From contig JACKAP010000008.1 of NCBI GenBank assembly GCA_020635015.1, forward strand, positions 62,001 through 126,000: 64,000 bases of DNA, given 5' to 3'. Below the pieces are notes generated by a model. That model was not told the DNA's origin. It did not search any database and saw nothing but the letters and a program-made list of their open reading frames with translations. Position 1 is the stretch's first letter; each line of letters starts with the position of its first letter. Shown here piece by piece: positions 26,257 to 36,812 of the stretch. The position numbers and the translations under genes are program-made. This DNA comes from Calditrichia bacterium (GTDB lineage Bacteria > Calditrichota > Calditrichia > RBG-13-44-9 > J075).

Positions 26257-27790
26257 ATATCTCCCCACCCGCAGCGCATTTGCCGATATCGTCAAACTGG
26301 GATTGACCGCGGCGGCGCTGGGCATAAAGCTGCCGTCGACCACGAACAGGTTGTCGATTCCCCGGAAGCGGCAGAATTCATCCAGGGCGGAGGTTTTAGG
26401 GTCGCTGCCCATGCGCACCGTGCCCACCGCATGGGAAAAGGTGCGGATATGATGAACATAATGGAGAATGGCGCCGGCCTTGCGAAGAACTTTTTTCCCC
26501 TGGCGGGCCAGGCTGTTAAGCGCGGCCAGGTCTCGTTCACTGTAATGATGGGTCACCAGCGGCTGGGGCAACCCGTAGCGGTCTTTTTGGTGCGGATCGA
26601 GCGCGATATGATTGCGGTATTGCGGCTGATCCTCGGCAATCGCCAGCAGTCCGGTGAGCAGCTTGACCCCGGGACTGAGCAGCTTGCCCAGCGGTCCCGG
26701 CAGTTCTTTCTGCACCAGCCCGGCCGGAGGCGTGGGCATCTGCTGCAGGCTGCCCAACTTGCCCGCCGGGGCGGTGATCGATGGGTGGCCGAAATAATAA
26801 TCCATGATCGCCAACTGTTTGTGAAAGCGCTGCTCCTTGTCCGCCACCCCGGGGAAAATGCCGAAGATGATCGCATTGACATGGCGCATCAGGTAGCGCC
26901 CGACGTTGTGCCCGCCCGGGTTTAGCTCCGGCAGGCCGGAGGCCAGGAGCAGGTGCGGCGAGCCCATCGCCCCGGCGGAGAGAATCACATAACGGGCTTT
27001 GACGGTAAATTTTTTCTCCGCTGTGTTTATCGATACAATCGACGGCGGTAATCGCTTTTTCACGGGCATTCAGCCGTACTGCAACGGTGTTGGCCTGCAG
27101 CGTCATTCCCCGGGCAATCAGGTCGGGCAGGAGCACTGTGGCCAGGTCGTTCTTGGCGCCGATAGCGCAGGCGAAGGTGTCGCAGGTGGTGCAGTGGATG
27201 CATTGGGCGCGTTCCGGCCGGTGGTAGTTGATGGCCAGCGGCAGGTGGAACGGGTGCAACTGCAGTGCTTCTGCCGCATGGCGTATTTTTTGCGAGATGT
27301 CCGCCAGCGGGGGCAAATCCTGTGGGAAGGGAGCGCTGCGCGGAGGTTCGGTCGGATCGGTGCCGGCTTCGCCGGAAATGTTCAGCAGGCGCTCCGCCTC
27401 ACTGTAAAACGGCTCCAGATCGCTGTAGCGATAGGGCCAGGCCGCGCCGGAGTCGCCCACGATCTCGCTTCCCGGCTCAAAATCGCCTTCCCGGAAACGA
27501 AAGGAGACCCCGCCGTAAAACACCGAAGGCCCGCCCACGCAATGGTAACTGCCCATCACATCCTTATTGCCCCCGGCCAGCACCCGCAGCGGGCTGTCCA
27601 TCGCGTAGTGAGGGGTGAGGTCGACCGAGCCGTACAGTCCCCAGTTTTCCGGACTGCGGGTCACCCAATCGCCCCGCTCCAGCATCAGCACCCGCATGCC
27701 GGCGTCCACCAGCGCTTTGGCGGTCATGCTGCCCCCAAAGCCGCTGCCGATGATGAGGGCATCGTAAGATGTGTCGGTTTTTAACTTCAT
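26242..27790 (-). CDS. GMC-family FAD oxidoreductase (apparent frameshift)
   Basis: Removing one base from the six-T run at 27010-27015 (plus strand) joins two frames into 515 residues, reading HSGEKFTVKARYVILSAG. The N-terminus has the FAD-binding dinucleotide motif DALIIGSGFGGSMTAKAL. The second flavin motif is YVILSAGAMGSPHLLLASG. The C-terminal GMC signature includes HAVGTVRMGSDP and, near the end, NLFVVDGSFMPSAAAVNPSLT. It also carries a Cys-rich CIHCTTCDTFACAIGAKND segment around residue 205. Such enzymes oxidise alcohols, sugars or sterols. Together with the adjacent Gfo/Idh/MocA dehydrogenase it suggests a polyol or sugar oxidation cluster. Confidence 0.87.
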
Positions 27791-27837
27791 GTTTTAATTG
27801 TATCTTGTGAATTAAGATTTTTGCGCTTTTCAAGCTG

Positions 27838-27949
27838 GTATTGGTTGTTGGCTGTTGGTTGTTGGTCGTTGGCTGTTGGCTCTTGGTCAAGACAGTCCAT
27901 TGCCAATAACCAATAACTAACCAATAACCAACAACCAATAACCAACACT
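27838..27949. repeat. TTGGTTGTTGG/CCAACAACC inverted repeat
   Basis: A run of TTGGTTGTTGGC words (27838-27894) faces CCAATAACCAACAACC words (27898-27949), forming a long imperfect hairpin. It lies in the 526-base gap upstream of the Omp85-like gene. The rest of that gap holds a promoter at 28163 and no gene. A second copy is at 63378. Confidence 0.82.
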
Positions 27950-28162
27950 AACCTTTACAAAATTGAGTATACAATGTATTCACGATATCATGCCGTTTCA
28001 ACGATCCGTATTACCCCCATTTATTTCAGGGCGGCAAAAGATAACCATTTTCCCCCGTTCTCACAACGCCGGAAATGAATTTTTCACTGCTTCTGCGCGA
28101 CGGGGCGCTCGCCGGCTGGATAGCGCGTAGGCGGATGTTCAAGCGAAAGGCTAAATTTGGCA

Positions 28163-28191
28163 TTGACTTTAAATTTTTATTTAAGTATCAT
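28163..28191 (+). promoter_or_regulatory. Sigma-70-type promoter for the Omp85-like/lipoprotein pair
   Basis: TTGACT (28163-28168) and TATCAT (28186-28191) are separated by 17 bases in an AT-rich stretch. A leader of about 120 bases follows before the start at 28317. Confidence 0.6.
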
Positions 28192-28316
28192 ATTCAGAAT
28201 TAGTTAACGGTTTTTTCTCAACAGATAACTTGTTAATATCACACATCTTGCTTGATTCACTGGATCAAATGATTCGGTATCTGTGCCGTTCCAGATAATG
28301 ACAGAGAGGATGATCT

Positions 28317-29673
28317 ATGAATAAATGGCGAACCATTTCAGCGAACACCGGCGGTTTGGTGCTGCGCCTGACGGCGGTTCTGGGCTTGCTGGCCGGAATG
28401 GCCCTCCTGGCGCCGCTCCAGGCCGGGAATGAGCCGGTTCCGGCAGAGTTCCCGGAGGCGGAAGAGGACAGCACGGTCGCCGCTTACCGTTCGTACCGCA
28501 GTAACAGCACCTGGGAGACATTGGTGTCCCTGCCCGGCACCATCGCCTATTTGCCGCTCAAGCTGCTCGGCAGCGGCCTTTCCGGGTTGGTGGCGTATGT
28601 GGATGAAACCAAGCTGGTGCAGAAAACCTATGATGTGCTGGTGACCGACGACCGCAAGCGCGGACTTTATCCGATCTCTGCCCCGCCGATCGGTTTTGGG
28701 GCCAAATTTTTCCAAAAGGGGCTGCTGACCGAGAAGTCGAAATTGTCGCTCTCCGCATCCCACGGCCTGCGCGGGCGGCAGAAATATCAGTTCAGCATGA
28801 AGCGGATTCAATTGGGCGGTCCTCTGGCGGCGGATATGCTGGTGAAATATCATCTGCAGCCGGACGAAGCGTTCTTTGGGATTGAGTCCGCTTTCGAGAA
28901 CGGTTCCGATGTGGATGATGATCGCACCAATTACCTGCTGGAGCAGAGTTTTGGCGAAGTGAAACTGGGCGCAGATGTCGGCGATCGCTTCAGCGCCAAG
29001 GCGGTTGCCGGCTACGAAGTGAACAGTGCCCGCGGGGGGAAGAACGAGCGTTATACCTCGCTCTCGGAAGTCGCCAATGCCCAAACCCTGCCCGGTTTCG
29101 AAAGCGAAGTGGGTCTGACCCGCCTGGAACTGGAAGTGCGCAGCGATTTCCGCAATCGCGGGGTGCGGCCCACCTCCGGCGGGGTGGCCCTGCTGCGCGG
29201 CGGCTTCTTTGAAGATACCGGGCGGCACGATTCAGACTTCCAATACGGATTCTGGAAGCTCACTGCCGATGTCTCCCAGCACCTGCATCTTTTTTATGAC
29301 CGCACCCTGATCCTGCGCCTGGCCGGCGAGGTGACGGAGCCGATGGCTTCGGATAAGGTGATTCCTTTTTATTACCTCAGCGAGTTGGGCCGGGAAGAGA
29401 CGGTGCGCGGTTTCCAACGGGGCGTTTCCGCGAAGAAAACATGGTGCTCGGATCGGCGGAATACCGCTACCGGTGTGGGAGATCCTCGATGCCTTCCTCT
29501 TCGCCGATGCCGGCAAGGTGTTTGCCGACAGCAAGTTCTCCGACAGCGACTGGAAGGTCGGTTACGGCTTCGGCCTGGAGATCTGGGGCAAGACCGATGT
29601 GATGACCAGCCTGGCGCTGGGGATCAGCGAAGACGGGCTGCGTTTATATTTTGGCCTGAACCGGGAACTGTAA
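28317..29673 (+). CDS. Omp85/surface-antigen-type outer-membrane barrel (two apparent frameshifts)
   Basis: Restoring one G at 29419-29422 and one C at 29470-29471 gives 452 residues ending RLYFGLNREL. A signal peptide (LLAGMALLAPLQAG, to about residue 40) precedes a short periplasmic stretch with no recognisable POTRA repeats. The barrel resembles the bacterial surface antigen (D15) domain, with TVRGFQRGRF followed by LGSAEYRYPVWEILDAFLFADAGKVF. That is the VRGF motif and last-strand pattern of Omp85 C-terminal domains. Omp85 proteins insert or export other proteins at the outer membrane. This minimal form sits 18 bases upstream of a kinase-like lipoprotein, and the promoter at 28163 probably serves both. 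The ribosome-binding site is AGAGGA. Confidence 0.75.
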
Positions 29674-29691
29674 CCAGCGGGGTGATTGAAA

Positions 29692-31411
29692 ATGAACGAA
29701 TTATCCAAAACGATATACATTGTTAATACTGTCTGTTTTTTTGGTACTTTGCGCCGGGCCGCGCTTTTGCTCCTGGTAGCTGTCCTGATGAGCGGCTGCG
29801 GCAGCAGCGGCAAGTTTGTTGCGCCTCCCAAGGTGCCCTCGGATATGCGGAAGGTGCCTGAGCCGGCCTCGCGCAAGATCAACATCGCCGGCGATGTGGT
29901 TAAAAAGCAGTTTCTCGATCAGATGGAAGAGTCATTCGACCTTTCCCGGCAGTTCCGCAATCTCTTCGGCAAGAAAAAAGAAGCCTACAACATCAACGCC
30001 TTTGACGAGATCGATAACAACAGCTGGTTTACCAACCGCAACCATCTCCACCCGATGACGCCGGAGGAGGTCGCCACCGGTCCCAATCGCGGCCAGATGG
30101 GCCCCAACACCGGTGGTCCCTGGACGATCGTCAGCGTGAAGGTGGAGGGGGTGACGCCCGGCTTTAACATCCAGGACAGTGAAGGGCAGCGCTACGTGAT
30201 CAAGTTCGAGCCCCCGGCTTATTCCGAGATGCCGTCCGGGGCGGAAGTGGTGTCCACCAAACTGTTTTACGCTGCCGGCTATAATGTGCCGGAAAATTTT
30301 GTGGTGTTTTTCGATCCCTCCATCCTGCGCCTGGGGGATAATGTCACCTTTACCGATCCGCTGGGGCGGAAGCGGGCGTTTAACCAGCAGGATCTTTCCC
30401 GGCTGCTGAGCAAGATCCATAAACTGCCCGACGGGCGCATCCGGGCGGCGGCCAGCAAATTTTTGCAGGCCGAAGCCTTTTTGGGGCCGTTCTATTATAA
30501 GAGTCGGCGGAAAGACGATGCCAACGACTTCATCTCCCACCAGCACCGCCGGGAGCTGCGCGGGCTGCGGGTGATTGCCGCCTGGCTGAATCACTTCGAT
30601 ACCAAGGCGAACAACTCGCTGGACGTCTATACCGCGGAAGGCTACGTGCGCCATTACCTGATCGACTTTGGCTCTACTCTGGGCAGCAACGGCGACGAGC
30701 CGATGCCCGGTTATATCGGCGATGAGAACAGTTTCGATCCCCACGAGATCGGCCTCAACACCCTCTCGCTGGGGCTGTATGTGCGTCCCTGGGAGAAAAA
30801 CTGGAAAGTGGATTATCCTTCTATCGGCTATTTTACCAGCGAAGGATTTCATCCCCAGAAGTATAAGTTTATCCAGCCCAATCCGGCGTTCGAGCTGCTG
30901 ACCGACCGCGACGGCTTTTGGGGCGCCAAGATCGTGATGTCCTTCAGCGACGAGCAGATCGAGGCGGCGGTGCAGCAGGGTCAGTATTCCGATCCGGCGG
31001 CGGAGGCCTACCTTATCAAGACCATCATCGAGCGCCGGGATATCGTCGGCCGCTACTGGTTTGACCGGGTGAACCCGCTCGACCGCTTCGTGCTGGAAAA
31101 AATGCTGCCGGGGGCAGGAACTGCGGTTCACCGATCTGGCAGTGGCCGGCAAGCTGTATGCTCAGGAGGATGCGGCCTACCGCTATTCGCTGAAGCAAAA
31201 CGGGGAGACCCTGCTGCTGACGGCGCAGGAAATCGGCAATAAAACAGGCATTACCCTGCCGGCCTCCCTGGAAGGCGGCGCCAGCGGGGATCAACTGCAT
31301 GTGCTGGTAGAAGCCCAACGTCCCGGTGGCGACTGGCACCAGCCGGTCAGTGTTTATTTGCAATGGGATGGGGAAGGGAAGGAATTCCGCTTGATGGGGG
31401 TACGGAGGTAG
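29692..31411 (+). CDS. Predicted lipoprotein with protein-kinase-like core (apparent frameshift)
   Basis: Removing one G from the run at 31110-31114 joins two frames into 572 residues, reading MLPGQELRFTDLAVAGKL. A signal peptide ends in the lipobox LMSGC (Cys36). The core carries, in order, kinase-like landmarks: a beta3-like lysine in RYVIKFEPP (Lys171), a possible helix-C glutamate in GAEVVSTKLF (Glu185), a catalytic-loop-like HFDTKANN (301-308, compare HRDLKxxN) and LIDFGSTLG (Asp325, compare DFG). These suggest a protein-kinase/HipA-like fold outside the cytoplasm, which would be unusual; this is inference from motifs. I do not recognise a named family. ATG 29692 is preferred over TTG 29686 because GGGGTG lies seven bases upstream. 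Confidence 0.7.
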
Positions 31412-31422
31412 ATTAGGGGGAG

Positions 31423-31649
31423 AATGGCACGCAGATGACTTGGCGCGGCCTGCGACCGCAATCAAATGGTAAATGCTTATTGCTCAACGGTAAATGTTGC
31501 TACATAGCTAAATTGCTACAAGGTTGAGGGGCGGGAGTTCAAATCACCGCCCTGACTTTCTTTGAACAATTTAATAATGCAGCAATGCAACAATTTAGCC
31601 ATATCGAATCTGTGAAAATCTGTTAAATCTGCGAAATCCGCGTGCCATT
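31423..31649. repeat. Long-range inverted repeat and hairpin downstream of the lipoprotein gene
   Basis: AATGGCACGCAGAT (31423-31436) and ATCCGCGTGCCATT (31636-31649) pair with one mismatch. Between them GGGCGG (31529-31534) and CCGCCC (31547-31552) form a hairpin followed by ctgactttcttt, a possible weak terminator. CTAAATTG/CAATTTAG words are also present. No gene is seen in this 250-base gap. Confidence 0.6.
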
Positions 31650-31661
31650 AATTTGTAAAAA

Positions 31662-32297
31662 TCAGCTATTAATCACCCGCTGGATTTCGGCGAAGACCGC
31701 ATCGACCGGCTGTAGGCCGTTGACCATATGATAGACGCCCTGCTGCTGGTAATAGCCGATCAGCGGAGCGGTATTTTCGTGATAGACCCGTAGGCGGTTG
31801 CGGATGGTCTCTTCCTTGTCGTCGTCGCGCTGGAACAATTTACCGCCGCAGTTTTCACAGCGGTCTTTGGGGTTGATCAGCACGCTGGTCATCTGGCCGC
31901 ACTCCGCGCAGACCCGGCGGGCGGTCAGGCGTTTGACGATCGCCTCGTCTTCCACGGCAATCTCGATCGCCTTCAGATCCATTTCGCCCATCCGTTTCAG
32001 GATACCGTCCAGCCCTTGCGCCTGGGGGATGGTGCGGGGAAACCCGTCGAGGATAAACCCATTTCGGCAATCCCGCTCGTGCAGGCGATTCTCCACGATC
32101 TTCAGGATCAACTCATCGGATACCAGCTCGCCCGCATCTAAAACTGCTTTAACCTGGCGCCCCAGCGGAGATGCTTTTTTGACCTCAGCACGCAGGATGT
32201 CGCCGGTAGATATTTGCGGCACTCGGTATTGCACCATCATTAACTTGGCTTGTGTTCCCTTACCTGCACCGGGGGTGCCCAAGAGAATAACATGCAT
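31662..32297 (-). CDS. adk: Adenylate kinase
   Basis: A 211-residue adenylate kinase, interconverting ATP plus AMP with two ADP. The P-loop is LLGTPGAGKGTQA (residues 5-17), the AMP-binding region is ISTGDILRAEV, and the signature is GFILDGFPRTIPQA. The LID domain is the long form with two Cys pairs (CAECGQ and CENCGG, about 133-158), which in this family bind a structural zinc ion. The length is normal for a long-type enzyme. The gene is followed upstream on the same strand by rlmN, about 120 bases away. Confidence 0.97.
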   Translation of the reverse strand: MHVILLGTPGAGKGTQAKLMMVQYRVPQISTGDILRAEVKKASPLGRQVKAVLDAGELVSDELILKIVENRLHERDCRNGFILDGFPRTIPQAQGLDGILKRMGEMDLKAIEIAVEDEAIVKRLTARRVCAECGQMTSVLINPKDRCENCGGKLFQRDDDKEETIRNRLRVYHENTAPLIGYYQQQGVYHMVNGLQPVDAVFAEIQRVINS

Positions 32298-32417
32298 AGT
32301 AGGACTCCTTCGTTAACGGTAAACATCGCGCCCACCCGGGGCTGTCTTGTGAAAATATAAGAAAAAAATCACAAACAAAACCAACATTTCATTTTTGCAG
32401 CACCGGCAGGGAATGGT

Positions 32418-33512
32418 TTATACCATACCGGTTGCTTTGGTTTTTGCGGCGATAAAGCGCGGTTTCTCATCCGCTGCGCTTTGGGCGTAGAGCTGCCCGC
32501 AGGCGGCGGCAATGTCATTACCGCGATTTTTCCGTAAGGTGACGGCAAACGGCGCTTTCGCTTCCAGTATATCGACGAACGATTTCAGTTTGCTTTCCGA
32601 GGGAGTTCTAAAGCCCAGACCGGTGTCGTTAAACGGGATCAGGTTCAGCTTGCATTTCAGGGGGGCGAGGAGTTTGATCAGCGCCCGGGCATCCGCCAGG
32701 GAATGATTGACCGCATCCAGGAGCACATATTCAAAGGTAATGCGTTTGCGCAGTTTCCGGGTATAATAGACTGCGCTGTCGATCAGATCATCCAGGGGAA
32801 ATTTGTCGGCGATGGGCATGATGCTTTGCCGGAGCGGCTGAGTGGCGGCATGCAGGGAGATCGCCAGGCTGAAGGGCTGGCGTTCGTCGGCAAACTGGCG
32901 AATCCGCGGCACCACTCCGACGGTAGAGATGGTGATCTTCTTGGCGGCAATGGCCAGGCCTTCCGGGTCACTCATGATCCGGCAGGCCTGGATCACCCGG
33001 CTGTAATTCAGGAAGGGCTCGCCCATCCCCATCAGCACCACATTGGTGATTTTCCGCCCGGTATCCTGCTGTACCCGCAGCACCTGTTCCACAATTTCTC
33101 CGCTGCTCAGATTGCTCAAAAAGCCCATTTGGGCGGTGGCGCAAAAGGCGCATCCCAGGGCGCATCCCACTTGCGAAGAGATGCAGATGGTGGTGCGCCG
33201 TTCCTCGGGAATGAAGACGCTTTCGATATGCTGGCCGCCGGCGAGTTGCCAGAGATATTTGATGGTGCCGTCAATGGATTCCTGGCGGGTGGCGAGTTGC
33301 AATGTTTGCAGGGAAAAACGGGCGGCCAATTCGGCCCGGAACGGCTTCGGCAGGTTGGTCATTTCCTCAAAAGTGCGCACCCCGTAATGGTGTATCCACT
33401 TATAAACCTGTCGGGCACGGTAGGAGGGTTGTTGAAAACCGGCGAATAAAGCATCTATTTCTGCCGCCGTCAACCCCACCAGCGCTTTATTTTCCGGTGA
33501 ATCTATATGCAT
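32418..33512 (-). CDS. rlmN: 23S rRNA/tRNA adenine-C2 methyltransferase RlmN
   Basis: A radical-SAM enzyme of 364 residues when started at the ATG at 33512 (MHIDSPENKAL); longer frames add unconserved sequence. The radical-SAM cysteines are in CALGCAFCATAQMG. The substrate-handling motif is VVLMGMGEPFLNY, and the C-terminal catalytic cysteine lies in RGNDIAAACGQL. The second catalytic cysteine region is the CX3CX2C-linked RTTICISSQVG neighbourhood. RlmN makes 2-methyladenosine at A2503 of 23S rRNA and A37 of some tRNAs. An AGGA lies ten bases upstream of the chosen start. Divergent from maeB. Confidence 0.95.
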   Translation of the reverse strand: MHIDSPENKALVGLTAAEIDALFAGFQQPSYRARQVYKWIHHYGVRTFEEMTNLPKPFRAELAARFSLQTLQLATRQESIDGTIKYLWQLAGGQHIESVFIPEERRTTICISSQVGCALGCAFCATAQMGFLSNLSSGEIVEQVLRVQQDTGRKITNVVLMGMGEPFLNYSRVIQACRIMSDPEGLAIAAKKITISTVGVVPRIRQFADERQPFSLAISLHAATQPLRQSIMPIADKFPLDDLIDSAVYYTRKLRKRITFEYVLLDAVNHSLADARALIKLLAPLKCKLNLIPFNDTGLGFRTPSESKLKSFVDILEAKAPFAVTLRKNRGNDIAAACGQLYAQSAADEKPRFIAAKTKATGMV

Positions 33513-33940
33513 AGACTTGAATTCCTGTTTGCCGTTACCCACACGCTCTGTTTCAAACCAGGCCGCCCCAGCAGCATATTGCCAACAAAAGATTAACACA
33601 ATTTACAATTTTTATCGCCGGAACAAACAATATTTTTAAAAGGGGACGCGATGAAAGGAAACCCTTGCTAATCAATCAAATTATACCTAGCTTACTGTCA
33701 ACAACGACGTGGGAAGTTTTGCTATGTGCCGGTGTTTCTCATTTCGCTTCCCCACCTACCATCCCGCTATCCTGGATGCATCCAAGCACTATATCTGCAA
33801 ATATAACCACCTTTTAATCGCTCTTGTTCATTCGGTTCCGGGGAGTCTCTTCGGCACAGACCGTATGTCGTTCGACGTCTCCAGCGCGGTTCCGGCTCAG
33901 ACGGGAAATGGGACAAAAACCATTAAATCAGGAGCGAGAT
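33513..33940. other. Divergent intergenic region rlmN/maeB, no gene seen
   Basis: About 430 bases without a convincing gene. It is unusual for this genome in lacking the low-complexity repeats found in most other long gaps. A short open frame runs into maeB but has no conserved sequence. Promoters for both flanking genes should lie here; I could not pick out a consensus pair. Confidence 0.5.
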
Positions 33941-36249
33941 ATGAGCTATAAAACCGAAGCATTAACCTATCATCGCGAGGGGCGGCCGGGCAAGATCGAG
34001 GTATGCACGACCAAGCCCTGCGTGACCCAACGCGACCTGTCGCTGGCCTATACCCCCGGGGTGGCCGAGCCCTGCCGGGCGATCCAGAAAAATCCCGAGG
34101 ATATCTTCCGCTACACCGCCCGGGGCAACCTGGTGGCGGTGGTGAGCAACGGCACGGCGGTGCTGGGGCTGGGCGACATCGGCGCCGGCGCCGGCAAGCC
34201 GGTGATGGAGGGCAAAGGGGTGCTCTTCAAGCGTTTCGCTGATATCGACGTGTTCGACCTGGAGCTGGATACCCACGATCCCGACGATATCATCCGCACT
34301 GTCAAGCTGCTGGAACCGACCTTCGGGGGGATCAACCTGGAGGATATCAAGGCGCCGGAATGTTTTTATATCGAAGAAGAATTGAAGAAGCAGATGAACA
34401 TCCCGGTGTTCCATGACGACCAGCACGGCACTGCGATCATCTCCGGCGCGGGGCTGCTCAACGCTCTGGAATTGGCCGGCAAGCGCATCGAGAATGTGCA
34501 GATCGTCTTCATGGGCGCCGGGCGGCGGGTATCGCCTGCGCTCAATTTTACCTGGAGTTGGGAGCGCGGCGGGAGAACATCATCATGCTGGACAGCAAAG
34601 GGGTGATCCATCACGACCGCACGGAAGGGATGAACCCTTACAAGCTGCAGTTTGCCACCCACCGGGATATCCGCACCCTGGATGAAGCCCTTGATGGCGC
34701 AGATGTCTTTGTCGGCCTCTCGGTGGCCAATCTGCTTTCCCGGGAGATGGTGCGCCGGATGGCCGAGCGGCCGATCATCTTTGCCATGGCCAATCCCGAT
34801 CCGGAAATGACCTATGATGAAGCCAGGGCCGCGCGGGATGATGTGATCATGGCGACCGGGCGGAGCGATTATCCCAATCAAGTGAATAATGTGCTCGGCT
34901 TCCCCTTCATCTTCCGCGGCGCCCTGGATGTGCGGGCCCGCCAGATTAACATGGAAATGAAGGTCGCTGCCGCCACGGCACTGGCGGAACTGGCTAAAGA
35001 ACCGGTGCCGTATTCGGTCATTAAGGCTTACCGTACAGAACATCTGGTTTTTGGCACTGAATATCTTATTCCCAAACCGTTTGATCCCCGGGTGCTGATT
35101 TGGGAGGCCTCGGCAGTGGCCAAAGCAGCGATGGAAACCGGCGTTGCCCAGGTCTCGATGGATCTCGACGAGTACCGCGAGAAATTGGAAAGCCGTTTGG
35201 GCATGTCGCGTCACGTTATGCGGGTGTTCATTAACAAGGCTAAAAAAGCGCCAAAGCGGATCGTATACCCGGAAGGGGAGCACGAAACCATCCTGAAGGC
35301 TGCGGAAGTGATCGTCGACGAATGTATGGCCCACCCGGTGCTGCTGGGGCGGCCGGAAGTGATCGAGGAAAAATTGGCGGAACTGAAGCTGGATATCCTG
35401 AAAGGGATCGAGATCATTCATCCCAAGAGCTCGCCCCGGCTGGAGGGGTATGCCGAGACGCTCTTCAATCTGCGCCGGCGCAAAGGTTTGGTACGCCAGG
35501 AAGCATATCAGTTGATCCGCAACTACAATTACTTTGCCACCATGATGCTGCATCAGGGACATGCCGACGGCCTGGTGGCGGGGGTCACCCAGCAATATGC
35601 CGATGTCATTCGCCCGGCCCTGCAGATCATCGGGGTTCGGCCGGAGGTGCATAAGGTTGCCGGACTCTACATGATCGTGATGAAGGATCAGGTTTACTTC
35701 TTTGCCGATGCGACCGTGAACATCGATCCCACGGCAGAGGATCTGGCGGAAATTGCCCTGCTCTGCGCCGCCGAGGTGCGCCGCCTGGGAGTGGAACCCC
35801 GCATTGCCATGCTCTCTTTTTCCAATTTCGGCAGTTCCCGCCACCCGCTGGCAGAAAAAGTGCGCCGGGCCGCCGATATGGTCAAAGGCCGCGGCCTGAA
35901 TCTGCTGGTCGACGGTGAAATGCAAGCAGATACCGCCGTGGTGCCGCGCATCCTGGATGAGGTATATCCCTTCAGCGAGTTGGCCGGTCACGGAGGCGCC
36001 AACGTGCTGATCTTCCCCAACCTGGCGGCGGGCAACGTGGCCTATAAGCTGATGCAGCGTCTGGGCAAAGCGGAAGCCGTAGGGCCGATCCTGATGGGGA
36101 TGCGCAAACCGGTGCATGTACTGCAGGTGGGCGATTTTGACGAGATCGATGTGGTGTATATGACCGCCATCGCCGTGCTGGATTCTCAGACCGAGGATGG
36201 TGCCCCGGTGCCGGCTGCCCGGCTGCAGGAAGCCGGTTTTCCGGTGTAA
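33941..36249 (+). CDS. maeB: NADP-type malic enzyme with phosphotransacetylase-like domain (apparent frameshift)
   Basis: Restoring one G in the GGG at 34520-34522 joins two frames into 769 residues, reading VFMGAGAAGIACAQFYLELG, the expected Rossmann fingerprint. The malic-enzyme half (about 1-430) has LAYTPGVAEPCRAI, GLGDIGAGAGKPVMEGK, and the metal-binding FHDDQHGTAI. The C-terminal third (about 440-769) is the phosphate acetyl/butyryl-transferase-like domain found in MaeB proteins (IVYPEGEHETILKAAEV, LMQRLGKAEAVGPILMGM), usually regulatory rather than catalytic. It decarboxylates malate to pyruvate with NADP+. The start at 33941 follows a GGAG site. Confidence 0.93.
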
Positions 36250-36426
36250 GCGATAACGAAAGCCGGATCTGCTGGTCTCTGATCAATATTGACGAGTCGT
36301 CATTCAAAAATAGAAGGTTGACAAACGCACCGGAATCACGTGTGGAAGCGCGAGTTACATCTGAATCGATGAGCGAGTGAAATCACGAAATATTCCAACA
36401 ACTACACAAAACGCAAGGAGCTGAAC

Positions 36427-36741
36427 ATGCAGGAATTACTGGTGAACTACAAGACCGGATCAAAATGGGAAGCAGCGCCGTCACCGATGACCGGGGCGGA
36501 GATCAAGATCCTTCGCCAGGAAGGGCTCAAAAAAACCTTTTTGCTGAAATTGCCGGCGCATTTCCGGGGCATCGCCCATGTACATTCACACACCGAGCAG
36601 CATTTTGTGCTGGAAGGCAGCTACAACAATGACGAGGATAAGTATGACACGGGCGACTACCGGCTGATCCCGGCGGGCAATGCCCATGACCCGATGGAGT
36701 CGGAGCAAGGTGCGGTGGTACTCGTTATTCAGGAGCCGTGA
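36427..36741 (+). CDS. Small cupin-domain protein
   Basis: A 104-residue single-domain cupin. Cupin motif 1 is HVHSHTEQHFVLEGSYN (about residues 51-67, with the H-x-H...E metal-ligand pattern), and motif 2 is GDYRLIPAGNAHDPM (about 76-90), supplying the last histidine. It resembles the ChrR-type cupin of anti-sigma factors and dioxygenase-like proteins but has no zinc-finger domain. A metal-binding sensor or small enzyme is possible; no substrate is evident. It has an AAGGAG site seven bases upstream and stands apart from its neighbours. Confidence 0.82.
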   Translation: MQELLVNYKTGSKWEAAPSPMTGAEIKILRQEGLKKTFLLKLPAHFRGIAHVHSHTEQHFVLEGSYNNDEDKYDTGDYRLIPAGNAHDPMESEQGAVVLVIQEP

Positions 36742-36812
36742 TACATTTCGGCAGCCGAAAGCGGATGGTGCATAAGTTGCCGTAATGTCCGTGCAAGAAG
36801 CAAGGGAAATGG

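Noticed and set aside
31424..31445. TGGCACGC as a sigma-54 promoter half
   Set aside because: No GC at the required 10-base spacing, and the word belongs to a long-range inverted repeat.
31500..31560. Possible tRNA 3' end (GAGTTCAAATC followed by GCCCTGAC)
   Set aside because: The T-stem has mismatches, no matching 5' acceptor strand (GTCAGGG) lies about 70 bases upstream, and no anticodon arm is seen. A simple GGGCGG/CCGCCC hairpin explains it.
34366..36117. A 583-residue minus-strand frame opposite maeB
   Set aside because: Antisense to the conserved malic enzyme and phosphotransacetylase-like domains, with no family signature of its own.
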